Below are positions 9,443 through 19,300 of a stretch of 64,000 bases of DNA, one piece after another; the first letter of the stretch is position 1, and each line of letters starts with the position of its first letter. A program made the translations under genes and the position numbers. A model generated the notes under the pieces. The model searched no databases and was not told the origin of the DNA. It saw only the letters and a program-made list of their open reading frames with translations. The stretch is from Winogradskyella costae (lineage in GTDB: Bacteria; Bacteroidota; Bacteroidia; Flavobacteriales; Flavobacteriaceae): assembly GCF_013403865.1 (NCBI RefSeq), contig NZ_JABFDK010000008.1, positions 1-64,000 on the forward strand, written 5' to 3'.

Positions 9443-12019
9443 TTATTTAATAATAATTTTTTGAGTTCTGTTTTGCGTTTCACTTTTTAATTCAACTATA
9501 TAAACTCCTGTTCCTATTGCATTCGCATTAACAGTATTTGTTGTGCTAGTAGTATCTAAAGCTTGTTGTAATACCAATCTACCTTGTATATCATAAATTA
9601 CAGCTGTTGTAGCACTATTAAGTTGTCCTTTAACTATGACATTCTTAGATGTTTGCTCTGTGTATATATTTAAACCGCTTAAAACGTTGTCATTTACCGA
9701 TAATGTTGCCGATGAGAAATGCACATAGAAACGACCTGTTCCATTTAATGTACTAGATGGTGTAAATACATAATTACCAGTATTTAATAACGTCCAAGTG
9801 TTAGTGACATTATCCTCAAGGTAAACACTAACACTTGAAGGTATAGTAGCCGTTGTAGCATTTAACCCTAATGTTAATTGCACACCTGCTTCACTTTTAA
9901 CACCAAGTGGCACAACTACATCGTTAAAATCGTCATATGATAATGCTTGTATAGCCATTTCAATATTTGTATTATCTTCAACTAAATGTGTAAAGATCCC
10001 TTTTGCAGACCCTGCATAAGCACCTGCATCATAACCAGGGTCTAAACCACGAGTTTGATTGTCTGCAAAATATATTTTTGTAGTAAAATTAGATGTTCCG
10101 TTAGACAAAAATAACTCAGATAAAACAAAGTCAGGTGTTGTTCTACCAACAATAAAATCATCTGAATTTCCAATAGTTCTCATTTCTGGTTTGAAAGTTA
10201 CAGTTCCTCCACCAGACTTAGTTCTTACAAAGAAACCTTGTGCTGGTGCAATTTTATCAGTCGTATTAAATGCATTCCAGATAGTGAAATTACTACCATT
10301 AGAATCATCAGCATCATAACCATAAATGGCTTGAAAAGCTCCTGTATCGAATTGACTTGAGTTCTCTGTGAAAAAAGCATCAAAATCTAAATATGAAGGA
10401 AAAGGGTTTCCTATTAAATTCCATTTACCATAAGTAGCGTGACCTCCATCTGAAATAGAAACAGGTACATCTACTGCTGGTGAAGCGACTTCAGCTCTAA
10501 TTAAAAGAGTACTTCCAGCATTAGTTGCTGTTCTGTAACCTATTCCAGGGATTATATTTTCAGCTCCATCATCCACTTCATCCCAAGTTAGGTATTCACC
10601 GGCGGTATTATCAAAAGGACCAAACAATTTTTCAGTCGTTGTTGCTGGGTTCTCGTAAAGACTACTGTTTTCTGCTGTAAAATCACTAAATATTCTCGTT
10701 GCAGGAGTCGATATTAAATCGTTATCTGAGAATATATTTACGTATCTATAATATCTAATATCTCCATCTACGGCACCGTTAAAAATTAAACTACCAAAAC
10801 TATCAGATTGACTCTGAGCAAAAAGTTGACCATTTCTTGTTACGGTATCTCCATTTACAGTAAGAGAGTTTCCTGGAGTAACTATTACTCTTTCTTTTTC
10901 AACGTCCGTACCATCTATATTTACAATGGTAAAGTCATTTACAATAACGTCTGAATTTATTGATATAAGGCCATGTATTATTACATTATCATTAATCGCA
11001 TTAGGTACAACACCACCTACCCAAGAGGTAGCATCTTCCCAATCCATACTCTGACCAGTTGTTGAAGTATACGTCACACCTACTGGGATAATTTTAGTAA
11101 TATAGCCAGAAGCATCTTGTACAAGAGTACCATTTTCAGGTTCTACACCATCAATAAGCCACGTATCTAATTCCGTTTGAGAAACACTAGTATCTGTTGT
11201 TCCTATTCTAAGAACACCAGATGTATAATTTTTTAAATCAACGATACCTCCATTTGTTGAAGCTCCAGAAAACTGAACTGTTGTTACTGATGAATCAAAG
11301 TTTAACGCTAACGTATTTGAGTTAAGATTGAGGTTAGCCATATTGTTTTGGTTGGCATTGAATGCGACTTCAGATGTTACATTTTGATTATTTGAAATGG
11401 AAGCTTCAATAGTGTTTTCTCCATTTACAGTTAATAACGCATCGTTGCCTCCTGTAAAATTAAAACTACCAGTAAAGTCTGTACAATCTGAAGTAGTTCC
11501 TAAAATTAATTCATTTCTGAATCTAATACTATTACTTCCTGTAACAATTCCATTTAATTCTATAGGATTAACAGTAGATAGGTTATGGAAATAAACAGCA
11601 GATGCTCCTAATGCCAATGTATTTCCATCAGCGAAAATTAGTTTACTCGAACTAGCATTTCTAATTCTCTTATTAGTATTTAAATTTATGTTACAGTCAA
11701 AAGTAGTTATTGCTGTATTGGCATTATTACCAATAGAATTACTACCTGTAGCAGCACTTCCAATTGTTAAAGTACCATTGGAAATGGTTATTGGTGTACC
11801 TGAAATTATTATTTCATCTAAAGAAAAAGTGCCACCGTTTAAGTCCGCTTTAGTTGTCATGGTCGCTATACCTGTTGCTGGTGTAGTTGGTGTCCAGTTT
11901 GCGTTGTTAGTCCAAAGATCATCTGTAGTTTCAGCAAAAGTAGCATCTTGTGCGTTTAGTTGAGAACTTCCTAATCCTGCGAGGACTAAAAGCATAATAA
12001 AGTGTAGTTGTTTTTTCAT
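9443..12019 (-). CDS. Secreted T9SS cargo protein with beta-helix-like repeats
   Basis: This 858-residue surface or extracellular protein has a signal peptide (MKKQLHFIMLLVLAGLGSSQ, cleavage near LNAQ). Two segments (DDLWTNNANWTPTTPA near 30 and MDWEDATSWVGGVVPN near 325) begin with the Trp-rich pattern that often opens right-handed beta-helix domains in Bacteroidota. Long Asn/Thr/Ser-rich beta repeats follow. The last 75 residues form a type A T9SS sorting domain, with the AVIYDIQGRLV and GTGVYIVELK segments and a basic end (QKIIIK). PorU and PorV encoded nearby would export and cleave it. The cargo role is well supported; adhesion or substrate binding is a guess. Confidence 0.75.
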   Translation of the reverse strand: MKKQLHFIMLLVLAGLGSSQLNAQDATFAETTDDLWTNNANWTPTTPATGIATMTTKADLNGGTFSLDEIIISGTPITISNGTLTIGSAATGSNSIGNNANTAITTFDCNINLNTNKRIRNASSSKLIFADGNTLALGASAVYFHNLSTVNPIELNGIVTGSNSIRFRNELILGTTSDCTDFTGSFNFTGGNDALLTVNGENTIEASISNNQNVTSEVAFNANQNNMANLNLNSNTLALNFDSSVTTVQFSGASTNGGIVDLKNYTSGVLRIGTTDTSVSQTELDTWLIDGVEPENGTLVQDASGYITKIIPVGVTYTSTTGQSMDWEDATSWVGGVVPNAINDNVIIHGLISINSDVIVNDFTIVNIDGTDVEKERVIVTPGNSLTVNGDTVTRNGQLFAQSQSDSFGSLIFNGAVDGDIRYYRYVNIFSDNDLISTPATRIFSDFTAENSSLYENPATTTEKLFGPFDNTAGEYLTWDEVDDGAENIIPGIGYRTATNAGSTLLIRAEVASPAVDVPVSISDGGHATYGKWNLIGNPFPSYLDFDAFFTENSSQFDTGAFQAIYGYDADDSNGSNFTIWNAFNTTDKIAPAQGFFVRTKSGGGTVTFKPEMRTIGNSDDFIVGRTTPDFVLSELFLSNGTSNFTTKIYFADNQTRGLDPGYDAGAYAGSAKGIFTHLVEDNTNIEMAIQALSYDDFNDVVVPLGVKSEAGVQLTLGLNATTATIPSSVSVYLEDNVTNTWTLLNTGNYVFTPSSTLNGTGRFYVHFSSATLSVNDNVLSGLNIYTEQTSKNVIVKGQLNSATTAVIYDIQGRLVLQQALDTTSTTNTVNANAIGTGVYIVELKSETQNRTQKIIIK

Positions 12020-12426
12020 AGGTTTAGGGCTTTGTATAAGTAAGAGGACAAAATTAAGCTAATATACTGACTTAGCCTTGCTTAAATCGCCCAAAAACAT
12101 ACTCATTTAATGTTATCATATTGATAGATAGGACGTGTATATTGTAAGAGTTTTAATAGATTGTATTTTTATATTATTGATTTATAAGTGTTTGTGTTGT
12201 TTAGGGAAATATGATTGAAAGCGAAATACTACCTTGATTATTTGGGATAAAAGCTTTAAAAATGATTTTATTGACTGTATTGTATGAGTTTTTAAAAGTT
12301 AATACTAATCTCTAGGTTTTTCTTAGAGAGTGAATGAGCACTAAAAACTACGAAATCAGCTAAGGGTTTGTATAGAATTTAAATAAGTTTAGGTTCAAAA
12401 TTTATTTAATCTTAAAATTTAAAATA
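12020..12426. other. Divergent intergenic region
   Basis: This 407-bp AT-rich region separates two divergent genes and should carry both promoters. A minus-strand -7 box is visible at 12050-12057. I see no ORF above 20 codons, no RNA gene and no strong repeat. A weak CTCTAG/AGAGAG hairpin lies near 12311-12330. Confidence 0.5.
12050..12057 (-). promoter_or_regulatory. Candidate -7 promoter box for the T9SS cargo gene
   Basis: On the minus strand the sequence reads TAATTTTG, matching TAnnTTTG, about 30 bp upstream of the ATG at 12019. A convincing -33 element was not found. Confidence 0.35.
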
Positions 12427-12825
12427 ATGAAAGTACAAGCATATTTATCGTTTAAAGGAAATTGTCAAGAAGCACTAAAATTTTACAGCGAGCTATTTGA
12501 TGCTGATATAATTAATCGTCAAACTTACGAGGACAAAAAAATAGATGTTCCATCCTCTTATAGAGATAAGCTTCAGCATGCAGAGTTAAAAGGAAAGAAT
12601 GTTTATTTTATGGCTTACGATGCTTCGCCAGATACACCACTCAATAGCGGTAATCAAATGCATATGAGTATTGAAGCTTCTAGTAAGGCAGAAGGGAAAG
12701 AACTTTTTGAATCCTTATCAGAAGGAGGACAAGTACACCACAGTTACCGCGAAAGGGAATGGGGTTATTTTGGCCGCTGTACAGATAAGTTCGGAATTGG
12801 TTGGATGGTAAACCATAATCAATAA
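12427..12825 (+). CDS. VOC family protein (PhnB/YjdN-like)
   Basis: This 132-residue protein has the paired beta-alpha-beta-beta-beta modules of the vicinal oxygen chelate superfamily. The start (VQAYLSFKGNCQEALKFYSELF) and the end (WGYFGRCTDKFGIGWMVNH) are typical of the PhnB/YjdN subgroup, which is often mislabelled as 3-demethylubiquinone methyltransferase. The subgroup has no settled reaction. It is transcribed alone and ends at a strong terminator. The fold assignment is firm; the substrate is unknown. Confidence 0.8.
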   Translation: MKVQAYLSFKGNCQEALKFYSELFDADIINRQTYEDKKIDVPSSYRDKLQHAELKGKNVYFMAYDASPDTPLNSGNQMHMSIEASSKAEGKELFESLSEGGQVHHSYREREWGYFGRCTDKFGIGWMVNHNQ

Positions 12826-12851
12826 GAGTTTTTTCGTCATAGACACTTAGT

Positions 12852-12889
12852 AAATACCCCTTTTGAAATCGTTTTCAAAAGGGGTATTT
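12852..12889. terminator. Bidirectional intrinsic terminator
   Basis: A perfect 17-bp inverted repeat (left arm AAATACCCCTTTTGAAA) with a 4-nt loop lies between the convergent VOC and murF genes. Confidence 0.9.
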
Positions 12890-12919
12890 AGTTGTGTTTT
12901 TATAGTAAATGCATTACTA

Positions 12920-14200
12920 TTATAAATATTTTAAAATACGTTCTAAAGCCATGCCACGAGAGCCTTTTATTAATACCGTAGTGTTTTGAAGTTTAAGGTC
13001 TCTTAGATTTGGTTTTAAGTCTTCAAAGCTAGGAAGCTTAACTGTGGAGGCTTTTGTTTTTGTTTTATAGAAGTTTTTGCCAATTAGAACGATATTAGTT
13101 TTAAAATTAGCCTCGATAAAGTCTACTATAGACTGATGTTCTTTTTCTGCGTCTGCGCCTAATTCAAACATATCGCCAAGAAACAGATATTTGTTTTCTG
13201 CATCTAATTGTTTTAGATTCTTTAGGGCTGCCAACATACTTGTAGGATTCGCATTGTAAGCATCTAAGATGATTTTAGTAGTTCCTTTTTTTATGATTTC
13301 AGATCGGTTATTATCGGGCTGATAACCTTCAATAGCTTTTTTAATGTTATGTGTTGTAATCTTAAAATATTTGCCAATGGTCACCGCCACTGCTATATTG
13401 CCGTAGTTGTAATCGCCTATAAGTTGACTTTCAATTTTAATGTCATTATATTTTAATGTTACATTAGGGTTGGCACTTTCAAAAGAAACCGCACAGTCAT
13501 TCTCTGCACTCTTACCGAAAGTAATGATTTGAGAATAAGCACCAATTTGTTTTACTTGCTTCTCGTCGTCCTCATTTATAAATGCGATTTTGCGATTTTG
13601 CTTTATGTAATCATATAATTCTGATTTCGCTTTAACGACACCTTCTATACTTCCAAATCCTTCAAGATGCGCCTTACCGAAATTAGTGATTAAACCGTAA
13701 TCGGGTAGTGCTATGCCACATAAAAATGCGATTTCGTTTTGATGGTTGGCTCCCATTTCAACTATACCAAAATCTATATCTTCTGAAAAACTTAATAAAG
13801 TTAGGGGTACACCTATATGGTTGTTTAAATTTCCGACAGTAGCGTTAACGTTGTAAGTGGTATTGAGAACGGCATTTATGAGTTCTTTAGTTGTTGTTTT
13901 GCCGTTGCTACCTGTTAATGCTATAATAGGAATGTTAATCGCTTTTCTATGGTAGGTTGCAAGCTTTTGTAATGAGGTTAGTACGTCTTCGACATATATA
14001 CAGTTGTCATTCCCTAACGCCTCCACATCATCTACCACACAGTATTTAGCACCACCGGCAAAAGCTTTGTCTACAAATTTATTTCCATCAAAATTATCAC
14101 CTTTTAAAGCAAAATACATACAGTCTTGGTGTAGTTTTCTAGTATCTGTTGAGATTGTAGAGCAGGTCTTAAACTTTTGATATAGCGTATCGATTTCCAT
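12920..14200 (-). CDS. murF: UDP-N-acetylmuramoyl-tripeptide--D-alanyl-D-alanine ligase MurF
   Basis: This 426-residue cytoplasmic Mur ligase adds D-Ala-D-Ala to UDP-MurNAc-tripeptide, the last cytoplasmic step of the peptidoglycan precursor. Visible motifs are the N-terminal substrate-binding segment (STDTRKLHQDCMYFALKG), the ATP-binding loop ALTGSNGKTTTKELI near 95-109, EMGANHQNEI in the central domain, and the C-terminal DAYNANPTSM and FLGDMFELG segments typical of MurF. Length is normal for Bacteroidota. It lies downstream of gldJ on the same strand, but a terminator separates them. Confidence 0.95.
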   Translation of the reverse strand: MEIDTLYQKFKTCSTISTDTRKLHQDCMYFALKGDNFDGNKFVDKAFAGGAKYCVVDDVEALGNDNCIYVEDVLTSLQKLATYHRKAINIPIIALTGSNGKTTTKELINAVLNTTYNVNATVGNLNNHIGVPLTLLSFSEDIDFGIVEMGANHQNEIAFLCGIALPDYGLITNFGKAHLEGFGSIEGVVKAKSELYDYIKQNRKIAFINEDDEKQVKQIGAYSQIITFGKSAENDCAVSFESANPNVTLKYNDIKIESQLIGDYNYGNIAVAVTIGKYFKITTHNIKKAIEGYQPDNNRSEIIKKGTTKIILDAYNANPTSMLAALKNLKQLDAENKYLFLGDMFELGADAEKEHQSIVDFIEANFKTNIVLIGKNFYKTKTKASTVKLPSFEDLKPNLRDLKLQNTTVLIKGSRGMALERILKYL

Positions 14201-14295
14201 AGTGCTGTAATGCTTAGGTTGTTATGTGTGGTTTTTTGCAATTGTGCTTTAAATAGTTATAATTAAAGCTTCTATGATTGACAGGTTTAAAAATA

Positions 14296-14328
14296 AAAAA
14301 AGTCCTGATATATTTATCAGGACTTTTT
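14296..14328 (-). terminator. Intrinsic terminator after gldJ
   Basis: The stem AAAAAGTCCTGATA / TATCAGGACTTTTT with a short AT loop ends in a T run, about 20 bp after the gldJ stop codon. Confidence 0.85.
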
Positions 14329-14348
14329 AAAAGATTATTTAAAACTTC

Positions 14349-16028
14349 TTAATTTCTTCTTTTGCCAGCTTCAGCACTTTTAGATCCAACTCTAGAAACA
14401 GCACATCTAAAACCTATATAGTCTGTTGCCATATCTTGTGGGAAATAGCGACGTTGCGCTGGGTCAATCCAGTATGCTCTATCTCTCCAAGAACCACCTT
14501 TGTAAACTCTTACTTCATCGTTAATTAGTGATGTTCTACTATTAGATTGGTCATATTCTCTAGTCATAGTACCAGAAGCAGAATCCATTTGAACTTTATG
14601 TTTTGGAGAATTGTACATTTTACTTGTTGCACTCTTATCTCCTTCACTTTCGTCAAAACTCTCTCTATAGTGACGTGAAGAACGCTTATCACCATCTCTA
14701 AAGTTTATGTTATCACTTTGACTAAAGTTAGTTCTTAAATATGTTTCATTTTCGTCAATTGGAACTCTTGCAATTTCACCAGGTAAATCTCTAGCGATAA
14801 TTTTACCGTTACTTAATGTATCATATACAATCTCATCAACAGTTACAATTTTTACTGTACCATCTTCATTAATCGCATTTTTAGAATATACGTTTCCTCT
14901 ATAGTAGTTAAAGTCATTGAATTCATCGTCTACGATAGGTCTGTAAACATCAGCTACCCATTCAGCAACATTCCCGGCCATATCAAATAAACCATAATCA
15001 TTAGGTTCGTATGTTTTAACTTCTGCAGTAATATCGGCACCATCATCAGACCATCCTGCGATTCCACCGTAATCACCTTTACCTTGCTTAAAGTTAGCCA
15101 ATTGATCTCCGCGATTTACACGTTTTCCAGATCTTGTATACTGACCATCCCATGGGTATTTTTTACGACCTCTATATACATTATATTGGCGTAATTCACT
15201 CATACCTAATGCTGCATATTCCCATTCTGCTTCGGTAGGAAGTCTATATTTTACAGGAATTAATCCAGATTCTCTATCGGCATAAATATTAATAGGGTTT
15301 CCGTCTGCATCCATTTGTTGTCTACGTTGTCCTCCTTCTAAAACTTCAGAATTACCACCGTAAGTTTGTGATGGAGCATTGATATAAGTGTCAGTACTAA
15401 ATGTACTTTCTGCACTTACGTCTGTGTATTGTGCATCTCTTTTTATATAACCAGCTTCTTGTAATGACAATTCTGCTACACGGTCAGTTCTCCAATTCGC
15501 ATATTCTACGGCTTGGATCCAACTTACACCAACTACAGGATAGTTTGCATAACCTGGGTGACGTAAGTAGTTTTCAGTCATCATTTCGTTATAGCCTAAA
15601 CGATTTCTCCATACTAATGTATCTGGAAGTGCTCCTTTGTAAATTAAAGCGTAGTTAGGATCATCTGGTGGGTATACATTTTTTAAATAATCTAAATAAA
15701 ACAAATAGTTAACATTGGTAACTTCTGTTTCATCCATATAGAATGATTGTATATGCTGTTGAGTTGGAGTATTATTCCAATCGTGCATTGGGTCATCTTG
15801 TACTTTACCCATTGTAAAGGTTCCACCTTCAACGAAAGCAGTTCCCGGAGGTGTTTCTTGCTCTTTAAATTGAGTGTTGTACTGAAAACCACCTTTTTTA
15901 TCGTTGATTTTCCAGCCTGTGGCACTATCTACGTTGCCAGAATTAGAAGAACGATTACAACTCACAATTGTGGCGCAAAGCGTTGCTGCTATTAAAAATT
16001 TTAGGTTTGAGACATGTTTCATATCCAT
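14349..16028 (-). CDS. gldJ: Gliding motility lipoprotein GldJ
   Basis: This 559-residue lipoprotein (lipobox TIVSC, Cys24; the start could also be the ATG at 16022) has the FGE-like fold of GldJ. In Flavobacterium johnsoniae GldJ is needed for gliding and for stability of the type IX secretion proteins. Visible segments are GTAFVEGGTFTMG, FYMDETEVTNVNYLFYLDYL, YPVVGVSWIQAVEYANWR, YRLPTEAEWEYAALG, GLFDMAGNVAEWV and VYKGGSWRDRAYWIDPA. Where an active FGE has its Cys pair, GldJ has GGSWRDRAYW, so it should not be catalytic. Large insertions (RSSRHYRESFDESEGD) distinguish it from enzymes. It is divergent from porU, an arrangement common in this class. Confidence 0.93.
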   Translation of the reverse strand: MDMKHVSNLKFLIAATLCATIVSCNRSSNSGNVDSATGWKINDKKGGFQYNTQFKEQETPPGTAFVEGGTFTMGKVQDDPMHDWNNTPTQQHIQSFYMDETEVTNVNYLFYLDYLKNVYPPDDPNYALIYKGALPDTLVWRNRLGYNEMMTENYLRHPGYANYPVVGVSWIQAVEYANWRTDRVAELSLQEAGYIKRDAQYTDVSAESTFSTDTYINAPSQTYGGNSEVLEGGQRRQQMDADGNPINIYADRESGLIPVKYRLPTEAEWEYAALGMSELRQYNVYRGRKKYPWDGQYTRSGKRVNRGDQLANFKQGKGDYGGIAGWSDDGADITAEVKTYEPNDYGLFDMAGNVAEWVADVYRPIVDDEFNDFNYYRGNVYSKNAINEDGTVKIVTVDEIVYDTLSNGKIIARDLPGEIARVPIDENETYLRTNFSQSDNINFRDGDKRSSRHYRESFDESEGDKSATSKMYNSPKHKVQMDSASGTMTREYDQSNSRTSLINDEVRVYKGGSWRDRAYWIDPAQRRYFPQDMATDYIGFRCAVSRVGSKSAEAGKRRN

Positions 16029-16351
16029 ACGTTTAAGTAAGCTCGTTTAATTTTAGAGTCGCAATATAACAATTAAAGGTAAACCGACAACTTTTTTTTG
16101 TGTCTAAATTTAAAAAATAATGCATTTCATCCTTTTTTTTGAACATAACAACGGGTTTTTTCCAATTTATCGATGTATTTTGCCCTTTAATAACGAGCTT
16201 AGAAATGATTTATTGTTGTATTTTTGAAATAAAAATTGTGTAGTCATAATAACGCCACTTATAAGCCGTTATTTTATTGTGAAATATTAGATTTGTTAAA
16301 TACGACCTGTATCTTTTAATTCTTCTAGAGGCTAATAACGAAAATGAATAA
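16029..16351. other. Divergent gldJ-porU promoter region
   Basis: This 323-bp AT-rich gap holds the promoters of gldJ and porU. Plus-strand boxes matching TAnnTTTG occur at 16219-16226 (TATTTTTG) and 16288-16295 (TAGATTTG); neither has a well-spaced -33 element. No small ORF or RNA gene was recognised. Confidence 0.5.
16288..16295 (+). promoter_or_regulatory. Candidate -7 promoter box for porU
   Basis: TAGATTTG matches TAnnTTTG about 55 bp before the porU ATG. A second match at 16219-16226 is an alternative. Confidence 0.3.
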
Positions 16352-19300
16352 ATGAAAAATTGCTATTTAATTTCTCTTCTCTTATTTACGATGCTTTGTT
16401 TTGGACAGCAAAAGCAATTTAATATAAACTGGGATGGCTATAAGGTTTTAGAAACCAATTATAGCAAAATTGAAGTTCCTGCTTTTGATGAGAATCATTT
16501 TAATTATGATGATGATAAGGGACTACTTTTTTTTGGACAATGGGAAAGTAACGGGGGGCAAATTGACCAAAGCTCAGTTGCTGTCACCAATATCGTATAT
16601 GAAACAATGTCATCTAACGAATTAAAAGATTTAAATCCAAAACGTATCCCCAATTCTCCAAGTCCTAAATTACATAATACTAATGCTAGAGGAAAGTATC
16701 GCACCTATTTTGAATTAAGTCCTATTATTAACGATAAAGGAATTTTTAAACGAATAACAGCATTCACGGTAAATTATAGTGTGACTTCTAATCGTTCTTC
16801 GGTTATAGCAAAGGGTGTTAATGATATTTCAAATTCAGTTTTAAGTTCCGGGCAATGGTATCGGTTTTATATAGAGGATTCTGGTGTATTTAAATTGTCC
16901 AAGAGTTTTTTAGGCGGTTTAGGGGTAAATACGAATTCTGTAGACCCAAGAACGATAAAGATCTATGGTAATGGAGGGAGAATGCTTCCGTTGCAAAATT
17001 CTGAAAATTATCCATTTGATGTTGTAGAAAATGCCGTGAAATTTATAGGTGAAGAAGACGGTCGTTTTGATAGTGCTGATTATATTCTTTTTTATGGGGA
17101 AGGCCCCAAAACGTACAGTGAAGAAAGTGAAACAAATTTAAATTTGTACACAGATAAGACATATTACTATGTAAATGTAAGTTCTGGTAATGGTAAACGT
17201 ATACAAAGTATGCCTACTATTAATGCAGAAGCTAATCTTCTAATTGATACGTTTCAAGATTATCAGTTTTATGAAGTTGATGACTATAACCTTGCTAAAT
17301 TAGGAAGGCGCTGGTTCGGGGACGATTTTGATATTGATAATCAAAGGTCTTATGAGTTTGAATTTCCAAATTTAGTAACAACGACTCCTGTAGACTTTAG
17401 TATAGCTGTAGGATCTGTTTCCGAAGTGGCGACAACTATGAAGGTTACAATTAATGGCAATGAAGTTACAACTTTTGGACTCTCAGCTATAACTCCAGGT
17501 TCGGTTTTAGGAACTGCTGCGGCATATAGGCAATCACAAAATATTACTTCGGATGTCGTTACGGTAGCTTTTGACTACAATAATAGTGGAAATCCATCTG
17601 CCAATGCATTTCTAGATTATATTAATATTGAAGCTACTCGTGGTTTAAGATATGAAGGTGATCAGTTGGTTTTTAAAAATAAAGATGTCATTACCACACC
17701 GGGAATTGTTCAATACAATATTACTAATACAAATGCTATTAGAGAAATATGGGATATAACTGACCGTTTTAATGTGAGTACTACTGTAAACTCAGGCAAC
17801 GCTAGTACGATGTCTTTTAAAGCGGGTTCTGGCGAGGAAAGAACATATTTAGCATTTTCTAACTCAAATACTTTTTTGCCCAAAGTAGATTCTAGGACGG
17901 TTGTTTCTAATCAAAACTTAAAAGGCACAATTTTTAATAACAGTCAAGGTGAGTTTGAAGATATCGATTATATCATTTTGGCGCCATCTCAATTTTTAAC
18001 ACAAGCAGAACGCTTAGCTGAGATCAATAGAAATCAATACAGTTTAAGTGTAAAGGTAGTTGATATACAAACAATCTATAATGAGTTCAGTACAGGTAGT
18101 CAAGATATTGCTGCATTGCGTAATTTTATTAAATACGTATATGACAACGCGAGTACACCAAGTAAACGCTTAAAATATCTTTGTTTATTTGGGGACGGTT
18201 CTTATGATTATAAAAACAGAATAAACAATAATACCAACTTAATACCTTCATGGTATACTACAAGTAGTTTTAGTTTAACAAGTTCATTTGTTTCAGATGA
18301 TTTTTATGCAATGCTAGATGATAATGAAGGCGGCATGACTAATTCGATCGACCGAATGGATATCGCAGTGGGGAGAATTTTAGCAGAAAATGTGCAGCGT
18401 GCTAAAGAGATGGTAGACAAAATAAACACCTATTACCAACCAGAAGCTTATGGCAGTTGGAGGAATAATATCCTTCTTATTTCCGATGATGTCGATGAGG
18501 CTTGGGAACAACGTTTGCAAAAAACTACGGATGATTTAGGGACGACTTTAGATGAGGAAAAGTCATTTTTAAATGTTGTTAAAATTCATTCAGATGCCTT
18601 TGAGCAAGAATCTTCTGCGGCAGGAAATAGGTACCCTAAAGTTAATGACGCTATAAAGGATGCTATTGAAGTTGGTGCTTTGGTAGTTAATTATTTTGGT
18701 CATGGAGGTGAAGATGGTATTGCTAAAGAACGAATTTTTGATAAGATAGATTCGCAAGAGATTAACAATATCTGTAAATATAATTTGTTTATTACCGTAA
18801 CTTGTGAATACACAAAATTCGATGACCCGAACAGAGAAACAGCAGGTGAGTATACGTTTTGGAATACAAATGGAGGTGCCGTGGCTTTAGTGACTACAAC
18901 CCGACAAATAATTGTGACTGTTGGTGAATCGTTAAATAATGTCTTAGATGATTATTTATTTGCATTTGGTTCTAGAGATTACGTCTCAATGGCGGAAGCT
19001 TTGCGTCTAACAAAAACAGATAACAATATCGCTGGCTCCAGTCAAAAACGATTAGTGTTTTATATCGGTGATCCTGCAATGAAATTGGCTTTTGCGCAAC
19101 CAGATATTAAATTAACTAAAGTAAATGATGTAGAAATTACACAGTCTATCGATGTCCTAAAAGCTTTAAGTTATACAAAACTAGCTGGTGAAGTGGTGGA
19201 TACAAATGGCAATGTCTTGTCTAATTATAATGGTACATTAACCGCAACGGTTTTTGATAAAAATATTGAGCGTCAAACCCTGGGTAATGATGGAGTTACT

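Noticed and set aside
14349-16028. GldJ as a second sulfatase-activating enzyme
   Set aside because: The catalytic Cys pair is replaced (GGSWRDRAYW) and the size and insertions match GldJ.
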